A DNA stretch of 12,468 nucleotides from Oscillospiraceae bacterium (GTDB lineage: Bacteria; Bacillota; Clostridia; Oscillospirales; Ruminococcaceae), in NCBI GenBank assembly GCA_016295545.1, contig JAEDLA010000017.1:1-12468 (forward strand), written 5' to 3'. The first letter of the stretch is position 1; every line of letters starts with the position of its first letter. Shown one piece after another: positions 1 to 6,278 of this stretch. The notes under the pieces were generated by a model, which was given only the letters and a program-made list of their open reading frames with translations, was not told the DNA's origin and made no database searches. Position numbers and translations under genes: made by a program.

Positions 1-2
1 TT

Positions 3-455
3 GGTAATACCATGATTATGCTTATGTCAGGTATTATGGGTATCAACCCCTCATTATTTGAAGCAGCAAATATCGACGGCGCAAGCAGCGGTCAGGTATT
101 CAGAAAGATTACTCTCCCTCTGCTCAGCCCGATTATGGTATATACACTTGTTACCTCAATGATCGGTGGTCTCCAGATGTTCGATATTCCTTACCTCTAT
201 CATAAGGGTACAGAAACAAACGATCATATTGAGACTATCGCTTGCTTTATCTATGACAAGTTCCATTCACTCCAGCCTAACTACGGCTATTCAGGTGCTG
301 CATCAGTTCTTCTGTTTATCATTACTCTTATTCTTGGTTCTATTACATTCTACATGAACAGAGACACAGATGAGATTGCTAAGAAGAAACAGCGTAAAAA
401 GCTTGCAAAACAGGCTAAAGCAGCTAACAAGCAGTTTGGAGGTCTTAGCATATGA
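3..455 (+). CDS. Carbohydrate ABC transporter permease, MalF/UgpA type (3' part only)
   Basis: This is the C-terminal 150 residues of an inner-membrane permease of a sugar ABC importer. The reading frame is open to the first base of the window, so the true start lies upstream and the internal ATG at 12 should not be taken as the start. The family signature, the cytoplasmic EAA loop that docks on the ATPase, is seen as EAANIDGAS followed by a conserved LP pair (from base 60). Two hydrophobic segments follow, one directly after the EAA loop and one near the C-terminus (ASVLLFIITLILGSITF). The protein ends in an unusually basic lysine-rich cytoplasmic tail of roughly 30 residues. The stop overlaps the next start as ATGA, so the two permeases are translationally coupled and probably form a heterodimer. 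The sugar cannot be read from the sequence; the binding protein and ATPase are not in the window. Confidence 0.9.
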   Translation, partial: GNTMIMLMSGIMGINPSLFEAANIDGASSGQVFRKITLPLLSPIMVYTLVTSMIGGLQMFDIPYLYHKGTETNDHIETIACFIYDKFHSLQPNYGYSGAASVLLFIITLILGSITFYMNRDTDEIAKKKQRKKLAKQAKAANKQFGGLSI

Positions 456-1348
456 GTAACATGAAGTCTGTTTATGGTGCAAAAAAAGATAATTATATGC
501 TTAAGCTGAGAATCAAGTCAGGAATCCTCTTTGCATGGATGATTATTCTGACAGTAATCTGCTTACTGCCGATTTATCTTTTGATTATTAACGCAACAAG
601 ATCAAATATCGATATTGGTTCAGGTCTTTCATTCTATCCACATGATTACCTGATGAAAAATATCCATACACTTAAAACCGATACAAATGTTAATACAATC
701 TTCAACGTACTTTATGGTTACAAAAACAGTGCAATCATTACTGTGTTTGCTACTGCATTTACCGTATTTTTCTCTGCGTTGACAGCTTATGGTATTCAGG
801 TTTATGATTTTAAGCTCAAGGAGATCTCTTACACAGTTATTCTTCTTGTAATGATGGTACCTGTTCAGGTTACATCTGCTGGTTTTGTTAATTTCATGAT
901 CAAGCTGAATCTCCACAATACATACTGGCCTCTTATTCTCCCGGCTATTGCAGCTCCGGCGGTCGTATTCTTCATGCGTTCCTACATGAAGTCATCGTTC
1001 CCCCAGGCAATTGTTGAAGCCGCAAGAATTGACGGTTCAAGTGAGTTCAGAACATTTATTTCCATAGCTATTCCCATGATGAAGCCGGCTATTGCTGTAC
1101 AGGCAATCTTCGCTTTCGTTGCTAACTGGAATAACTTCTATACACCTTCAATGATCCTCATTAGTGGTGACCTCAAGATGAAGACACTTCCTATGATGGT
1201 TCAGGCACTTCAGGCATCTGATAAGTTTGCTGATTACGGTGCTATCTATGCTGCTATTGCACTTAGTATCATTCCGATCATCGTTGCTTATCTGTTCCTT
1301 TCCAAGTACATTATTGCCGGTGTTGCACTCGGTGGTGTAAAGGAATAA
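452..1348 (+). CDS. Carbohydrate ABC transporter permease, MalG/UgpE type
   Basis: This is a complete 298-residue permease, the usual length for MalG-type subunits of family-1 carbohydrate importers. Hydrophobic segments are visible near residues 24-46, 92-114, 125-147, 158-178, 211-231 and 268-288, giving the expected six membrane spans. A loop of about 45 residues follows the first span. The EAA motif for ATPase contact is at residues 189-195 (EAARIDG), followed by a conserved IP at 207-208. The start at 452 overlaps the upstream permease stop by four bases and has a GGAGGT ribosome site at 438-443. The gene ends just before a strong terminator, so it is the last gene of its operon. Codon use differs from the genes downstream: glycine is mostly GGT and many codons end in T, which is often seen in highly expressed genes. 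The substrate is unknown; an oligosaccharide is plausible for this kind of organism. Confidence 0.93.
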   Translation: MSNMKSVYGAKKDNYMLKLRIKSGILFAWMIILTVICLLPIYLLIINATRSNIDIGSGLSFYPHDYLMKNIHTLKTDTNVNTIFNVLYGYKNSAIITVFATAFTVFFSALTAYGIQVYDFKLKEISYTVILLVMMVPVQVTSAGFVNFMIKLNLHNTYWPLILPAIAAPAVVFFMRSYMKSSFPQAIVEAARIDGSSEFRTFISIAIPMMKPAIAVQAIFAFVANWNNFYTPSMILISGDLKMKTLPMMVQALQASDKFADYGAIYAAIALSIIPIIVAYLFLSKYIIAGVALGGVKE

Positions 1349-1364
1349 TTACATTTGTATTCAG

Positions 1365-1396
1365 AAAACAGTACACATTTTGTGTACTGTTTTTTT
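1365..1396 (+). terminator. Rho-independent terminator of the sugar permease operon
   Basis: A perfect 13-bp inverted repeat is visible: AAAACAGTACACA at 1365-1377 and its exact complement at 1381-1393, with a three-base TTT loop. The 3' arm runs directly into further T residues to 1396, giving a seven-T tract from 1390. It lies 16 bases after the permease stop. The A-rich foot of the 5' arm means that it could also stop transcription on the opposite strand, although no gene faces it here. It separates the transporter operon from the sporulation operon. Confidence 0.93.
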
Positions 1397-1409
1397 GTTG
1401 CCTGAAAAA

Positions 1410-1439
1410 GTCATAAACGGCAGGTTGTCCGAATATAAT
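1410..1439 (+). promoter_or_regulatory. Candidate sigma-E promoter of the spoIIIA operon
   Basis: The -35 candidate is TCATAAA (1411-1417, preceded by G). After a 14-base spacer comes the -10 candidate AATATAAT (1432-1439). From memory, the B. subtilis sigma-E consensus is close to KMATATT, about 14 bases, then CATACAAT, so the -10 matches at six of eight positions. No acceptable sigma-A -35 lies 16-18 bases before TATAAT at 1434, which favours sigma-E. The start of transcription would fall near 1446, just ahead of the spoIIIAA ribosome site. Sigma-E control of spoIIIA is established in Bacillus; that this site does the job here is inference. Confidence 0.6.
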
Positions 1440-1446
1440 TTGAAAA

Positions 1447-1453
1447 AAAGGAG
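1447..1453 (+). promoter_or_regulatory. Ribosome binding site that sets the spoIIIAA start
   Basis: AAAGGAG lies 10 bases before the ATG at 1464. The longer in-frame alternative starting at 1380 sits inside the terminator hairpin and has no ribosome site, so 1464 is the supported start. Confidence 0.8.
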
Positions 1454-1463
1454 TGTGAAAAAC

Positions 1464-2393
1464 ATGATTCAGCGTTCAGCCTATGATATTATCCGTTCAT
1501 ATATGCCGCCTTTGCTGCGAAGTGCAATGGGAAATGTTGAACCAGCAGTTCAGAAAAGGGTAAATGAAGTGCGGCTTCGTGTAAATCGTCCGTTAAGCTT
1601 CATTTTTTCAGAGGGAGCAATGTTTATGCGCAGTGACGGAAGTTTATCCGCATCACCTGCCGTATCAAATCCTGTGATGATAACTTCGGAGGACGTTGAA
1701 AACGTTCTTCGGGGAGTTTCAAGGTATTCCCTGCACAGCTGTTCAAAAGAACTTGCACAGGGATACTTCACCATTGAAAAAGGTATAAGAGTAGGCATAG
1801 CCGGAACAATGTCCGGAGCAAACGAGCCTGTGCTGAAATACATAAGTTCTCTTAATTTTCGTGTCTCAAGACAGGTTATCGGCTGCGGAGAACAGGTTTG
1901 CAGTCAGATTTTCAGCAGTAGCAGTAAAAGTGTAGTTATCTGCGGAGGAGTCAACACGGGGAAAACAACCCTGCTTCGTGATATGTGCCGTATCTGCGGT
2001 GACAGGTTCAAGGTAGCTCTGATTGATGAACGAAGCGAGATTGCGGCATCTGTTGGTGGAGTGCCAACAAACAGAATCGGAGCACAAACCGATGTTCTTG
2101 ACGGATACAGCCGGTCTGCCGGAGTAATATCCTCTATACGAAGCCTTTCTCCGGACATGATTTTCTGTGATGAGATAAGCACGGAAGAAGATGCAGAAGC
2201 CTTGCTCATGGGAACAGGCTGCGGAGTAAAATTTGTCGCATCTGTCCATGCAGGCAGCTATAACGAACTTCTGAGACGACAGGTTATGAAACCTCTGCTG
2301 AACGCAGGAGTTTTCGACTACGCCCTGATTATGGAGGGAAAAAGCTTTCCCGGACGGGTAAAGGAGATAAGGAGACTGAAAGGAAATGGTTAA
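1464..2393 (+). CDS. spoIIIAA: Stage III sporulation protein AA, secretion-type ATPase
   Basis: SpoIIIAA is the cytoplasmic ATPase of the SpoIIIA-SpoIIQ channel, made in the mother cell. It is related to the ATPases of type II/IV secretion and pilus systems, and it supports late gene expression in the engulfed forespore. From the ATG at 1464 the product is 309 residues, against about 307 in B. subtilis. A Walker A motif GGVNTGKT is at residues 161-168. A Walker B-type segment ends in acidic D236-E237 (MIFCDE). The later ASVHAG segment fits the conserved histidine region of this ATPase class. The N-terminal part carries the EVRLR and GIRVGIAG motifs typical of SpoIIIAA. It is the first gene of eight co-oriented spoIIIA genes and overlaps spoIIIAB by eight bases. 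The frame stays open upstream to 1380, but that extension lies within the terminator and is not believed. Confidence 0.95.
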   Translation: MIQRSAYDIIRSYMPPLLRSAMGNVEPAVQKRVNEVRLRVNRPLSFIFSEGAMFMRSDGSLSASPAVSNPVMITSEDVENVLRGVSRYSLHSCSKELAQGYFTIEKGIRVGIAGTMSGANEPVLKYISSLNFRVSRQVIGCGEQVCSQIFSSSSKSVVICGGVNTGKTTLLRDMCRICGDRFKVALIDERSEIAASVGGVPTNRIGAQTDVLDGYSRSAGVISSIRSLSPDMIFCDEISTEEDAEALLMGTGCGVKFVASVHAGSYNELLRRQVMKPLLNAGVFDYALIMEGKSFPGRVKEIRRLKGNG

Positions 2394-2889
2394 AATTACA
2401 GGCTTTATCTGTGTAGTTCTCTGCGGTGCAGGAGGCGGAGCAATAATGGCTGAAAAGCTTCGCAGGCTTCGTGAATCAAGCCGGCAGCTTCTTGAAATGC
2501 TGATTCAGATTTCCATAATGATACGATATCGGGCGCTAAATGTTTACGAAATAGTCAGGGAGCTTCACAGCTTCGGAAGCTATACTGAGCTTGGATTTCT
2601 TGGTGAACTGCCGGAAAGCTACGAAGCCGGAGAAGATTTCACTGTGCTGTGGAGCAAAGCTGTTGAAAGAGATAATGGGATAGGCAAAGAGGAAAAACGG
2701 ATTCTGACCTCCTTTGGCGCTGAGCTTGGGACAAGCGATATTGAGGGACAGCTGATGACGATTCAGTCAGCAATTGAGACAATGAGCAGTATTGAAAGCC
2801 GCCGTTCAGAGGATTACCTTAAAAAGGGCAGACTTTACCGCAGTATAGGAGCACTTTTCGGACTGATGACCGGAATTATTCTTGTATGA
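2386..2889 (+). CDS. spoIIIAB: Stage III sporulation protein AB
   Basis: This 167-residue membrane protein (about 171 in B. subtilis) resembles the GspF-like platform subunits of type II secretion and probably links the SpoIIIAA ATPase to the membrane channel. A hydrophobic N-terminal segment (residues 4-21) and a C-terminal one (154-167) flank a charged helical cytoplasmic domain. The conserved LG-SD-Q pattern (ELGTSDIEGQ, residues 113-122) is present. The start overlaps the end of spoIIIAA by eight bases. Two AAGGAG sites at 2361-2366 and 2369-2374 precede it, the nearer one 11 bases from the ATG. Identification rests on this pattern, the size and the position between AA and AC. Confidence 0.93.
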   Translation: MVKITGFICVVLCGAGGGAIMAEKLRRLRESSRQLLEMLIQISIMIRYRALNVYEIVRELHSFGSYTELGFLGELPESYEAGEDFTVLWSKAVERDNGIGKEEKRILTSFGAELGTSDIEGQLMTIQSAIETMSSIESRRSEDYLKKGRLYRSIGALFGLMTGIILV

Positions 2890-2902
2890 GGGAGGACTTT
2901 AA

Positions 2903-3100
2903 ATGGATATAGACCTGATATTTAAAATTGCAGGTACAGGAATAATTGTAGCCGTGCTTAACCTTGTTCTGAAACGGGCAGAACGTGAGGAACAGGCAAT
3001 GCTGACTACCCTTGCCGGACTGATAGTCGTACTGGTGATAATAGTGCAGGAGATAGGCAGCCTTTTTGAAACAATAAAAACGGTGTTCGGACTATGGTAG
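2903..3100 (+). CDS. spoIIIAC: Stage III sporulation protein AC
   Basis: This small integral membrane protein has 65 residues, against about 68 in B. subtilis. Two hydrophobic helices occupy residues 5-23 and 34-55, joined by a short charged turn (KRAEREEQ), so it is almost wholly embedded in the membrane. It is a subunit of the mother-cell channel complex; its exact role there is not settled. A GGAGG ribosome site at 2891-2895 lies seven bases before the ATG. Its last seven bases overlap the start of spoIIIAD, which suggests coupled, balanced synthesis of the two small subunits. Confidence 0.93.
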   Translation: MDIDLIFKIAGTGIIVAVLNLVLKRAEREEQAMLTTLAGLIVVLVIIVQEIGSLFETIKTVFGLW

Positions 3101-3483
3101 AAAACAGTCTTTCCGTATCGGTATTCTGTATCTGCGGAGCAATTTTTGCAGTACTTCTGCGCCGTTACTGTCGTGAGCAGTCCCTGCTTGCCGCAGTTGC
3201 CGCCTGTGCAGTTCTGCTTGGAGCGTTTATATCAATGGTAAGTCCTGTTATTCGGGATATTCAGGAGCTTTTCACCGAAGCAGGGATATCCGACAGCTAT
3301 ATTTCTCTGATACTGAAAGCCGCCGCCGTCTGTTTCATAACACAGATAACCTGTGAGCTGTGCCGTGACAGCGGTGAGGGAGCAATTGCCGCAGGAGCGG
3401 AGCTGTGGGGCAGGGGAGCAATAACAGTAATGGCACTTCCCGTTGTAAAGGCACTGCTTGAAATGTTCAGTGACTACTTATAA
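3094..3483 (+). CDS. spoIIIAD: Stage III sporulation protein AD
   Basis: This 129-residue polytopic membrane protein (about 133 in B. subtilis) is a relative of SpoIIIAC with an extra pair of helices. Hydrophobic stretches are seen near residues 6-23, 30-50, 70-87 and 107-124. The SYISLILKAAAVCFITQITCELCRD region, which reads from about residue 68, is typical of the family, as is the following DSGEGAIA segment. It overlaps spoIIIAC by seven bases and is followed after 15 bases by spoIIIAE. It belongs to the same membrane channel assembly. Confidence 0.93.
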   Translation: MVENSLSVSVFCICGAIFAVLLRRYCREQSLLAAVAACAVLLGAFISMVSPVIRDIQELFTEAGISDSYISLILKAAAVCFITQITCELCRDSGEGAIAAGAELWGRGAITVMALPVVKALLEMFSDYL

Positions 3484-3498
3484 GGAATTAGAGTAAAT

Positions 3499-4599
3499 AT
3501 GAAAAGATTAATAAAAAGATTTATTTTTATATTTTTTGCAGTATTTACTGCGTTTGCAGTCAATGACAGAGTTTATGCCGCTGAGCTTACGGCTTCGGAG
3601 GAAATCAGCAGTCAGGTGGATGAAATGCTTGAGGACTACAGCATTGACTACAGTATCAGCGATATGACGGAGCTTTCACCGGGGGATTTAATTTCAGCTG
3701 TGGGCGAAGCTTTGTCCTCCCGAATACAAGCTCCTTTCCGTCTGCTGGGAATAATTATGGTGATAATTGTTTTTTCAGCGTTTATGAAAAGCTCCGGTGA
3801 GACAGCTTTTCCTGAAAGCTCCCTTGCAAATATATACAATCTTATCTGCACTGTTTCAGCTGTTGCGGTAATCAGTCCGCCACTCCTTGAAGCCTACGAA
3901 AACGCCGCCGCTGCCATTGACAGGGGCGGAGGCTTCATGCTGGTATTCGTGCCTGTATTTTCAGGAATTATAATGATTTCAGGTGGAATTACCTCTGCCG
4001 GACTTTACAACGCTGTGACTATAGCCGCTTCGGAGCTTGTCATGCAGCTGTCAGCTAATTTTTTCATGCCCCTTGTGTCAGCATCTGCGGCGCTTGCGGT
4101 ATCAGGAAGTGTTTTCCCAAACGTATCAGTGGACGGAATAATCAGGCTCATAAAAAAGCTGGTAACATGGGGACTTACTGTTTCAGTTACTCTTTTTACA
4201 GGCTTTGTTTCGCTGAAATGCACTGTCGGAACAGCTGTTGACGGCTTTGCGGCAAAGACGGCAAAGTTTATGATATCAGGCTTTGTTCCGGTAATCGGAG
4301 GAGCTGTTTCTGATGCATATTCAACAGTAAAGGGCAGCTTCGGCGTAATGAAATGTACAGCCGGAACAGCCGGAACGATTGCTGTAGTTCTGATACTTCT
4401 GCCGCCTGTTTTAGAGATTCTTGCATTCCGTGCAGTAATGTGGATAGGTTCTTCGGCGGCGGAAATGTTTTCAGTTCAGCCTGTTGAGAAGCTGCTGAAA
4501 AATCTCGACAGCGGACTTTCTATCGCCATGAGCATTCTTGTATGCTTTTCGATGATGTTCATAATCAGTACGGCAATAATGATGAAAGGGGGAGCGTGA
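3499..4599 (+). CDS. spoIIIAE: Stage III sporulation protein AE, polytopic channel subunit
   Basis: This 366-residue multi-spanning membrane protein (about 399 in B. subtilis) is the largest membrane component of the SpoIIIA complex and is often proposed to form part of its transport path. A signal-peptide-like N-terminus is clear: MKRLIKR, a hydrophobic core at residues 8-21, then VYA-AEL, suggesting cleavage near residue 27 or 28. A short extracytoplasmic region follows, then hydrophobic segments near residues 80-96, 112-130, 147-168, 187-206, 221-239, 258-272, 292-318 and 340-362. A GFMLVFVPVFSGI segment (145-157) and a GFVPVIGGAVSDAY segment (261-274) fit the family core. The ribosome site is a modest AAGGA at 3482-3486, 12 bases from the ATG and overlapping the spoIIIAD stop. 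The gene ends four bases before spoIIIAF. Confidence 0.94.
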   Translation: MKRLIKRFIFIFFAVFTAFAVNDRVYAAELTASEEISSQVDEMLEDYSIDYSISDMTELSPGDLISAVGEALSSRIQAPFRLLGIIMVIIVFSAFMKSSGETAFPESSLANIYNLICTVSAVAVISPPLLEAYENAAAAIDRGGGFMLVFVPVFSGIIMISGGITSAGLYNAVTIAASELVMQLSANFFMPLVSASAALAVSGSVFPNVSVDGIIRLIKKLVTWGLTVSVTLFTGFVSLKCTVGTAVDGFAAKTAKFMISGFVPVIGGAVSDAYSTVKGSFGVMKCTAGTAGTIAVVLILLPPVLEILAFRAVMWIGSSAAEMFSVQPVEKLLKNLDSGLSIAMSILVCFSMMFIISTAIMMKGGA

Positions 4600-4603
4600 G
4601 CCT

Positions 4604-5065
4604 ATGGAGCAGTTCAGGGCTGTAATAAAATCGGTATGCATAATCTCAGCGGCGGTATGCATTCTGGACGGACTTGCCGCAGGAACACGTTTCAGGAATC
4701 AGATGAAATTTCTGCTTAACCTGATATTCATAACAGTTATAGCAGCTCCGGTATTGCAGGGCACCTTTGATTTTGAAATGCCTGAACTTGCCCGGTACAA
4801 GACAGAGGACTATGACTCCGCCGGAGAGCTTTATCAGGAGGAGCTTCGCAGGCAGACAGGCGAAAACATCTCCGCAGTTCTTATGCAGCAGCTTGAAGCG
4901 GCAGGGATAAAATGTACCGGAATTGAAACTGACATTAATATTTCTGAGACAAACAGCATATCTATTAGTAGTGTTACTGTTTCTGCTGACGATTTCGGCG
5001 CTGCGTCGGAAATAATCCGGAGCAGTCTCGGAGGAGATACGGAGGTAATCAATGGCACTGAGTGA
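4604..5065 (+). CDS. spoIIIAF: Stage III sporulation protein AF
   Basis: This 153-residue protein, clearly shorter than the roughly 206 residues of B. subtilis SpoIIIAF, keeps the family layout. Two hydrophobic helices at residues 8-24 and 34-52 are followed by a soluble extracytoplasmic domain. That domain has the alpha-beta pattern of a ring-building motif (helix at 84-100, then strand-like segments around 105-127 and a helix at 130-141). It probably stacks with SpoIIIAG in the intermembrane space. A purine-rich GGGGGAG site around 4588-4594 serves the ATG at 4604. The end overlaps spoIIIAG by 14 bases. The shortening appears to be in the C-terminal domain and linker; no frame disruption is visible. 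Confidence 0.9.
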   Translation: MEQFRAVIKSVCIISAAVCILDGLAAGTRFRNQMKFLLNLIFITVIAAPVLQGTFDFEMPELARYKTEDYDSAGELYQEELRRQTGENISAVLMQQLEAAGIKCTGIETDINISETNSISISSVTVSADDFGAASEIIRSSLGGDTEVINGTE

Positions 5066-5582
5066 GTTTATTAATTCAATAAAAAGCGGAAAAAAAGCTG
5101 TTACAGCTGTAACAGTTCTGGGCGCCGCCGGTCTGTGCCTGATACTTCTGTCCTCCATACTTCCCTCAGGAAAAGACAGTGATGATAAGCCTGAACCGGC
5201 GGAAGTCTGCGAAGCTTCGGGAGACTTCTGCACAGAAACGGAAAACAGGCTTGCTGATTTTCTGCGGGATATAGAGGGAGTAGGTGAGGTGAGAGTTTAT
5301 CTGAAGGTTAACGGCAATGAGGAGTATGTCTACGCCACGGAGGGCAGGACGAGTATTTCAGAAAATAAAACGGAGGAGGAAGAGAAATATGTGATGATAG
5401 GCAGCAGCGGAGAGAAATCGGCTCTGGTGGAAACAGTAAAAGCTCCCGGAATAAGCGGAGCTGTAATAGCCTGTACCGGCTGCGGAAGTGCGGCGGTTCA
5501 GGAAAAGGTGTACAAGGCGGCATCGGCTGCACTTGGAATACCTACAAGTCAGATATATGTTACCAAACTAAAGGCGGATTAA
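5052..5582 (+). CDS. spoIIIAG: Stage III sporulation protein AG, ring-forming subunit
   Basis: SpoIIIAG is a single-pass protein whose domain in the space between mother cell and forespore forms a large ring, related to rings of type III secretion and flagella. The product has 176 residues, shorter than about 229 in B. subtilis. One hydrophobic helix spans residues 17-38. An acidic linker (41-60) follows, then a conserved start of the ring domain, ENRLADFLRDIEGVGEV (64-80). An inserted charged segment at 96-115 probably corresponds to the beta-rich extra arm seen in this family. The conserved GISGAVIACTGCG region (133-145) and a helix-strand ending (146-173) close the domain. A CxxC pair (C141, C144) and two further cysteines (C53, C60) lie on the extracytoplasmic side. 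It overlaps spoIIIAF by 14 bases. Confidence 0.94.
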   Translation: MALSEFINSIKSGKKAVTAVTVLGAAGLCLILLSSILPSGKDSDDKPEPAEVCEASGDFCTETENRLADFLRDIEGVGEVRVYLKVNGNEEYVYATEGRTSISENKTEEEEKYVMIGSSGEKSALVETVKAPGISGAVIACTGCGSAAVQEKVYKAASAALGIPTSQIYVTKLKAD

Positions 5583-5603
5583 CTGCCGGAACAGGAGAAA
5601 ACT

Positions 5604-6173
5604 ATGAAAAAGCCCACATTAATTATCGGAAAAAAGCAAATCATCATGACCTGCCTTACACTTATGCTTGCGGCGGCAGTGTACATAAACTATGCGGCTG
5701 CACCGAAGATAAAAAGCGGTGATGATACAGTTACCGTTGCTGAAACAAATGAAGCAGAAAGCCTGAACTACGGCGAAACGGAGTTCGTAAACGGTGAAGC
5801 AGGCGTTGAAGCTGAGAACGGGGCTGTTGACTATTTTGCTCAGGCAAGGCTTGACAAGATGAATAACCGTGACGAGGCTGTGCAGACGCTCCAGTCCATA
5901 ATAGGCGGAGGAGACCTTACCGAAGATGAAATGGTTACAAATGCCCTTGATGCAGTGGAGGTATCAAAGCTTATTGAGTGCGAGGGAACTATAGAATCAC
6001 TGGTAAAAGCACAGGGCTTTGCAGACTGCGTAGCCTATCTTGACGGCGAAAGCGCAAAGGTAGTCGTAAAGACTGAGGGACTTGACAAGGCGCAGGCAGC
6101 TTCGATAAAAGATATAATTCTTGGAGAAACAGAAGTTTCTGCAGAAAATATCAGAATTTTTGAGGTAAAGTAG
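5604..6173 (+). CDS. spoIIIAH: Stage III sporulation protein AH, ring partner of SpoIIQ
   Basis: SpoIIIAH anchors in the mother-cell membrane and, in Bacillus, forms an intermembrane ring and binds the forespore protein SpoIIQ. The product has 189 residues, against about 218 in B. subtilis. A short basic N-terminus precedes a hydrophobic helix at residues 12-33, followed by an acidic low-complexity linker (38-75). The ring domain runs from about 76 to the end: a helix with ARLDKMNNRDEAV (81-93), a helix at 107-134, and the strand-helix-strand KVVVKTEGLDKAQ segment and the closing IRIFEVK. Cysteines C126 and C142 are in the ring domain. AGGAG at 5593-5597 precedes the ATG. It is the last spoIIIA gene, and no terminator follows it. 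Confidence 0.94.
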   Translation: MKKPTLIIGKKQIIMTCLTLMLAAAVYINYAAAPKIKSGDDTVTVAETNEAESLNYGETEFVNGEAGVEAENGAVDYFAQARLDKMNNRDEAVQTLQSIIGGGDLTEDEMVTNALDAVEVSKLIECEGTIESLVKAQGFADCVAYLDGESAKVVVKTEGLDKAQAASIKDIILGETEVSAENIRIFEVK

Positions 6174-6202
6174 TTGTACAATTCAAATTTTTTTGGTATA
6201 AT
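6174..6202 (+). promoter_or_regulatory. Sigma-A promoter of the yqhY-nusB-xseAB-ispA-dxs operon
   Basis: TTGTAC (6174-6179) and a perfect TATAAT (6197-6202) are separated by 17 bases, the ideal spacing. A TG one base ahead of the -10 (TGG, 6194-6196) gives an extended -10. The spacer contains a T7 run. The -35 begins on the base right after the spoIIIAH stop codon, so the two operons abut. Transcription should begin near 6209, leaving a leader of about 70 bases before the yqhY ATG. This is the only strong housekeeping promoter that I see in the window, and it plausibly drives everything to the right end. Confidence 0.87.
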
Positions 6203-6216
6203 ATAAAAGTAAGGGT

Positions 6217-6245
6217 GTACAGTGATATAAGTTAAAACATTGTAC
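6217..6245 (+). repeat. Inverted repeat in the yqhY leader
   Basis: GTACAGTG (6217-6224) and CATTGTAC (6238-6245) can pair over eight positions: seven Watson-Crick pairs and one G-U. The loop is 13 bases and A/T-rich. The dyad lies just after the predicted transcription start, so it could be an operator or a leader hairpin. A related TTGTACA sits at the -35 (6174-6180). No T-run follows, so it is not an intrinsic terminator. The function is unknown. Confidence 0.5.
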
Positions 6246-6265
6246 CGGAAATCTTCAGCAACAGC

Positions 6266-6270
6266 GGAGG
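6266..6270 (+). promoter_or_regulatory. Ribosome binding site that sets the yqhY start
   Basis: GGAGG lies eight bases before the ATG at 6279. It decides against the in-frame TTG at 6240, which has no ribosome site and falls inside the leader dyad. Confidence 0.85.
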
Positions 6271-6278
6271 TAAAAATA

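Noticed and set aside
1380..1463. N-terminal extension of spoIIIAA by 28 codons
   Set aside because: It starts inside the loop and 3' arm of the terminator, has no ribosome site and would push SpoIIIAA past its family length. The ATG at 1464 has AAAGGAG well placed.
4646..5233. 195-codon open frame on the minus strand across spoIIIAF and spoIIIAG
   Set aside because: It lies antisense to two recognised, overlapping spoIIIA genes. The product is low in family-like motifs, and no promoter or ribosome site was seen. It is a shadow frame.
6188..6194. T-run after spoIIIAH as an intrinsic terminator
   Set aside because: No GC-containing stem precedes it. It is better explained as the spacer of the sigma-A promoter.
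6240..6278. TTG start for yqhY, adding 13 residues
   Set aside because: It has no ribosome site, lies in the dyad of the leader, and the added residues do not match the Asp23 family. GGAGG supports the ATG at 6279.
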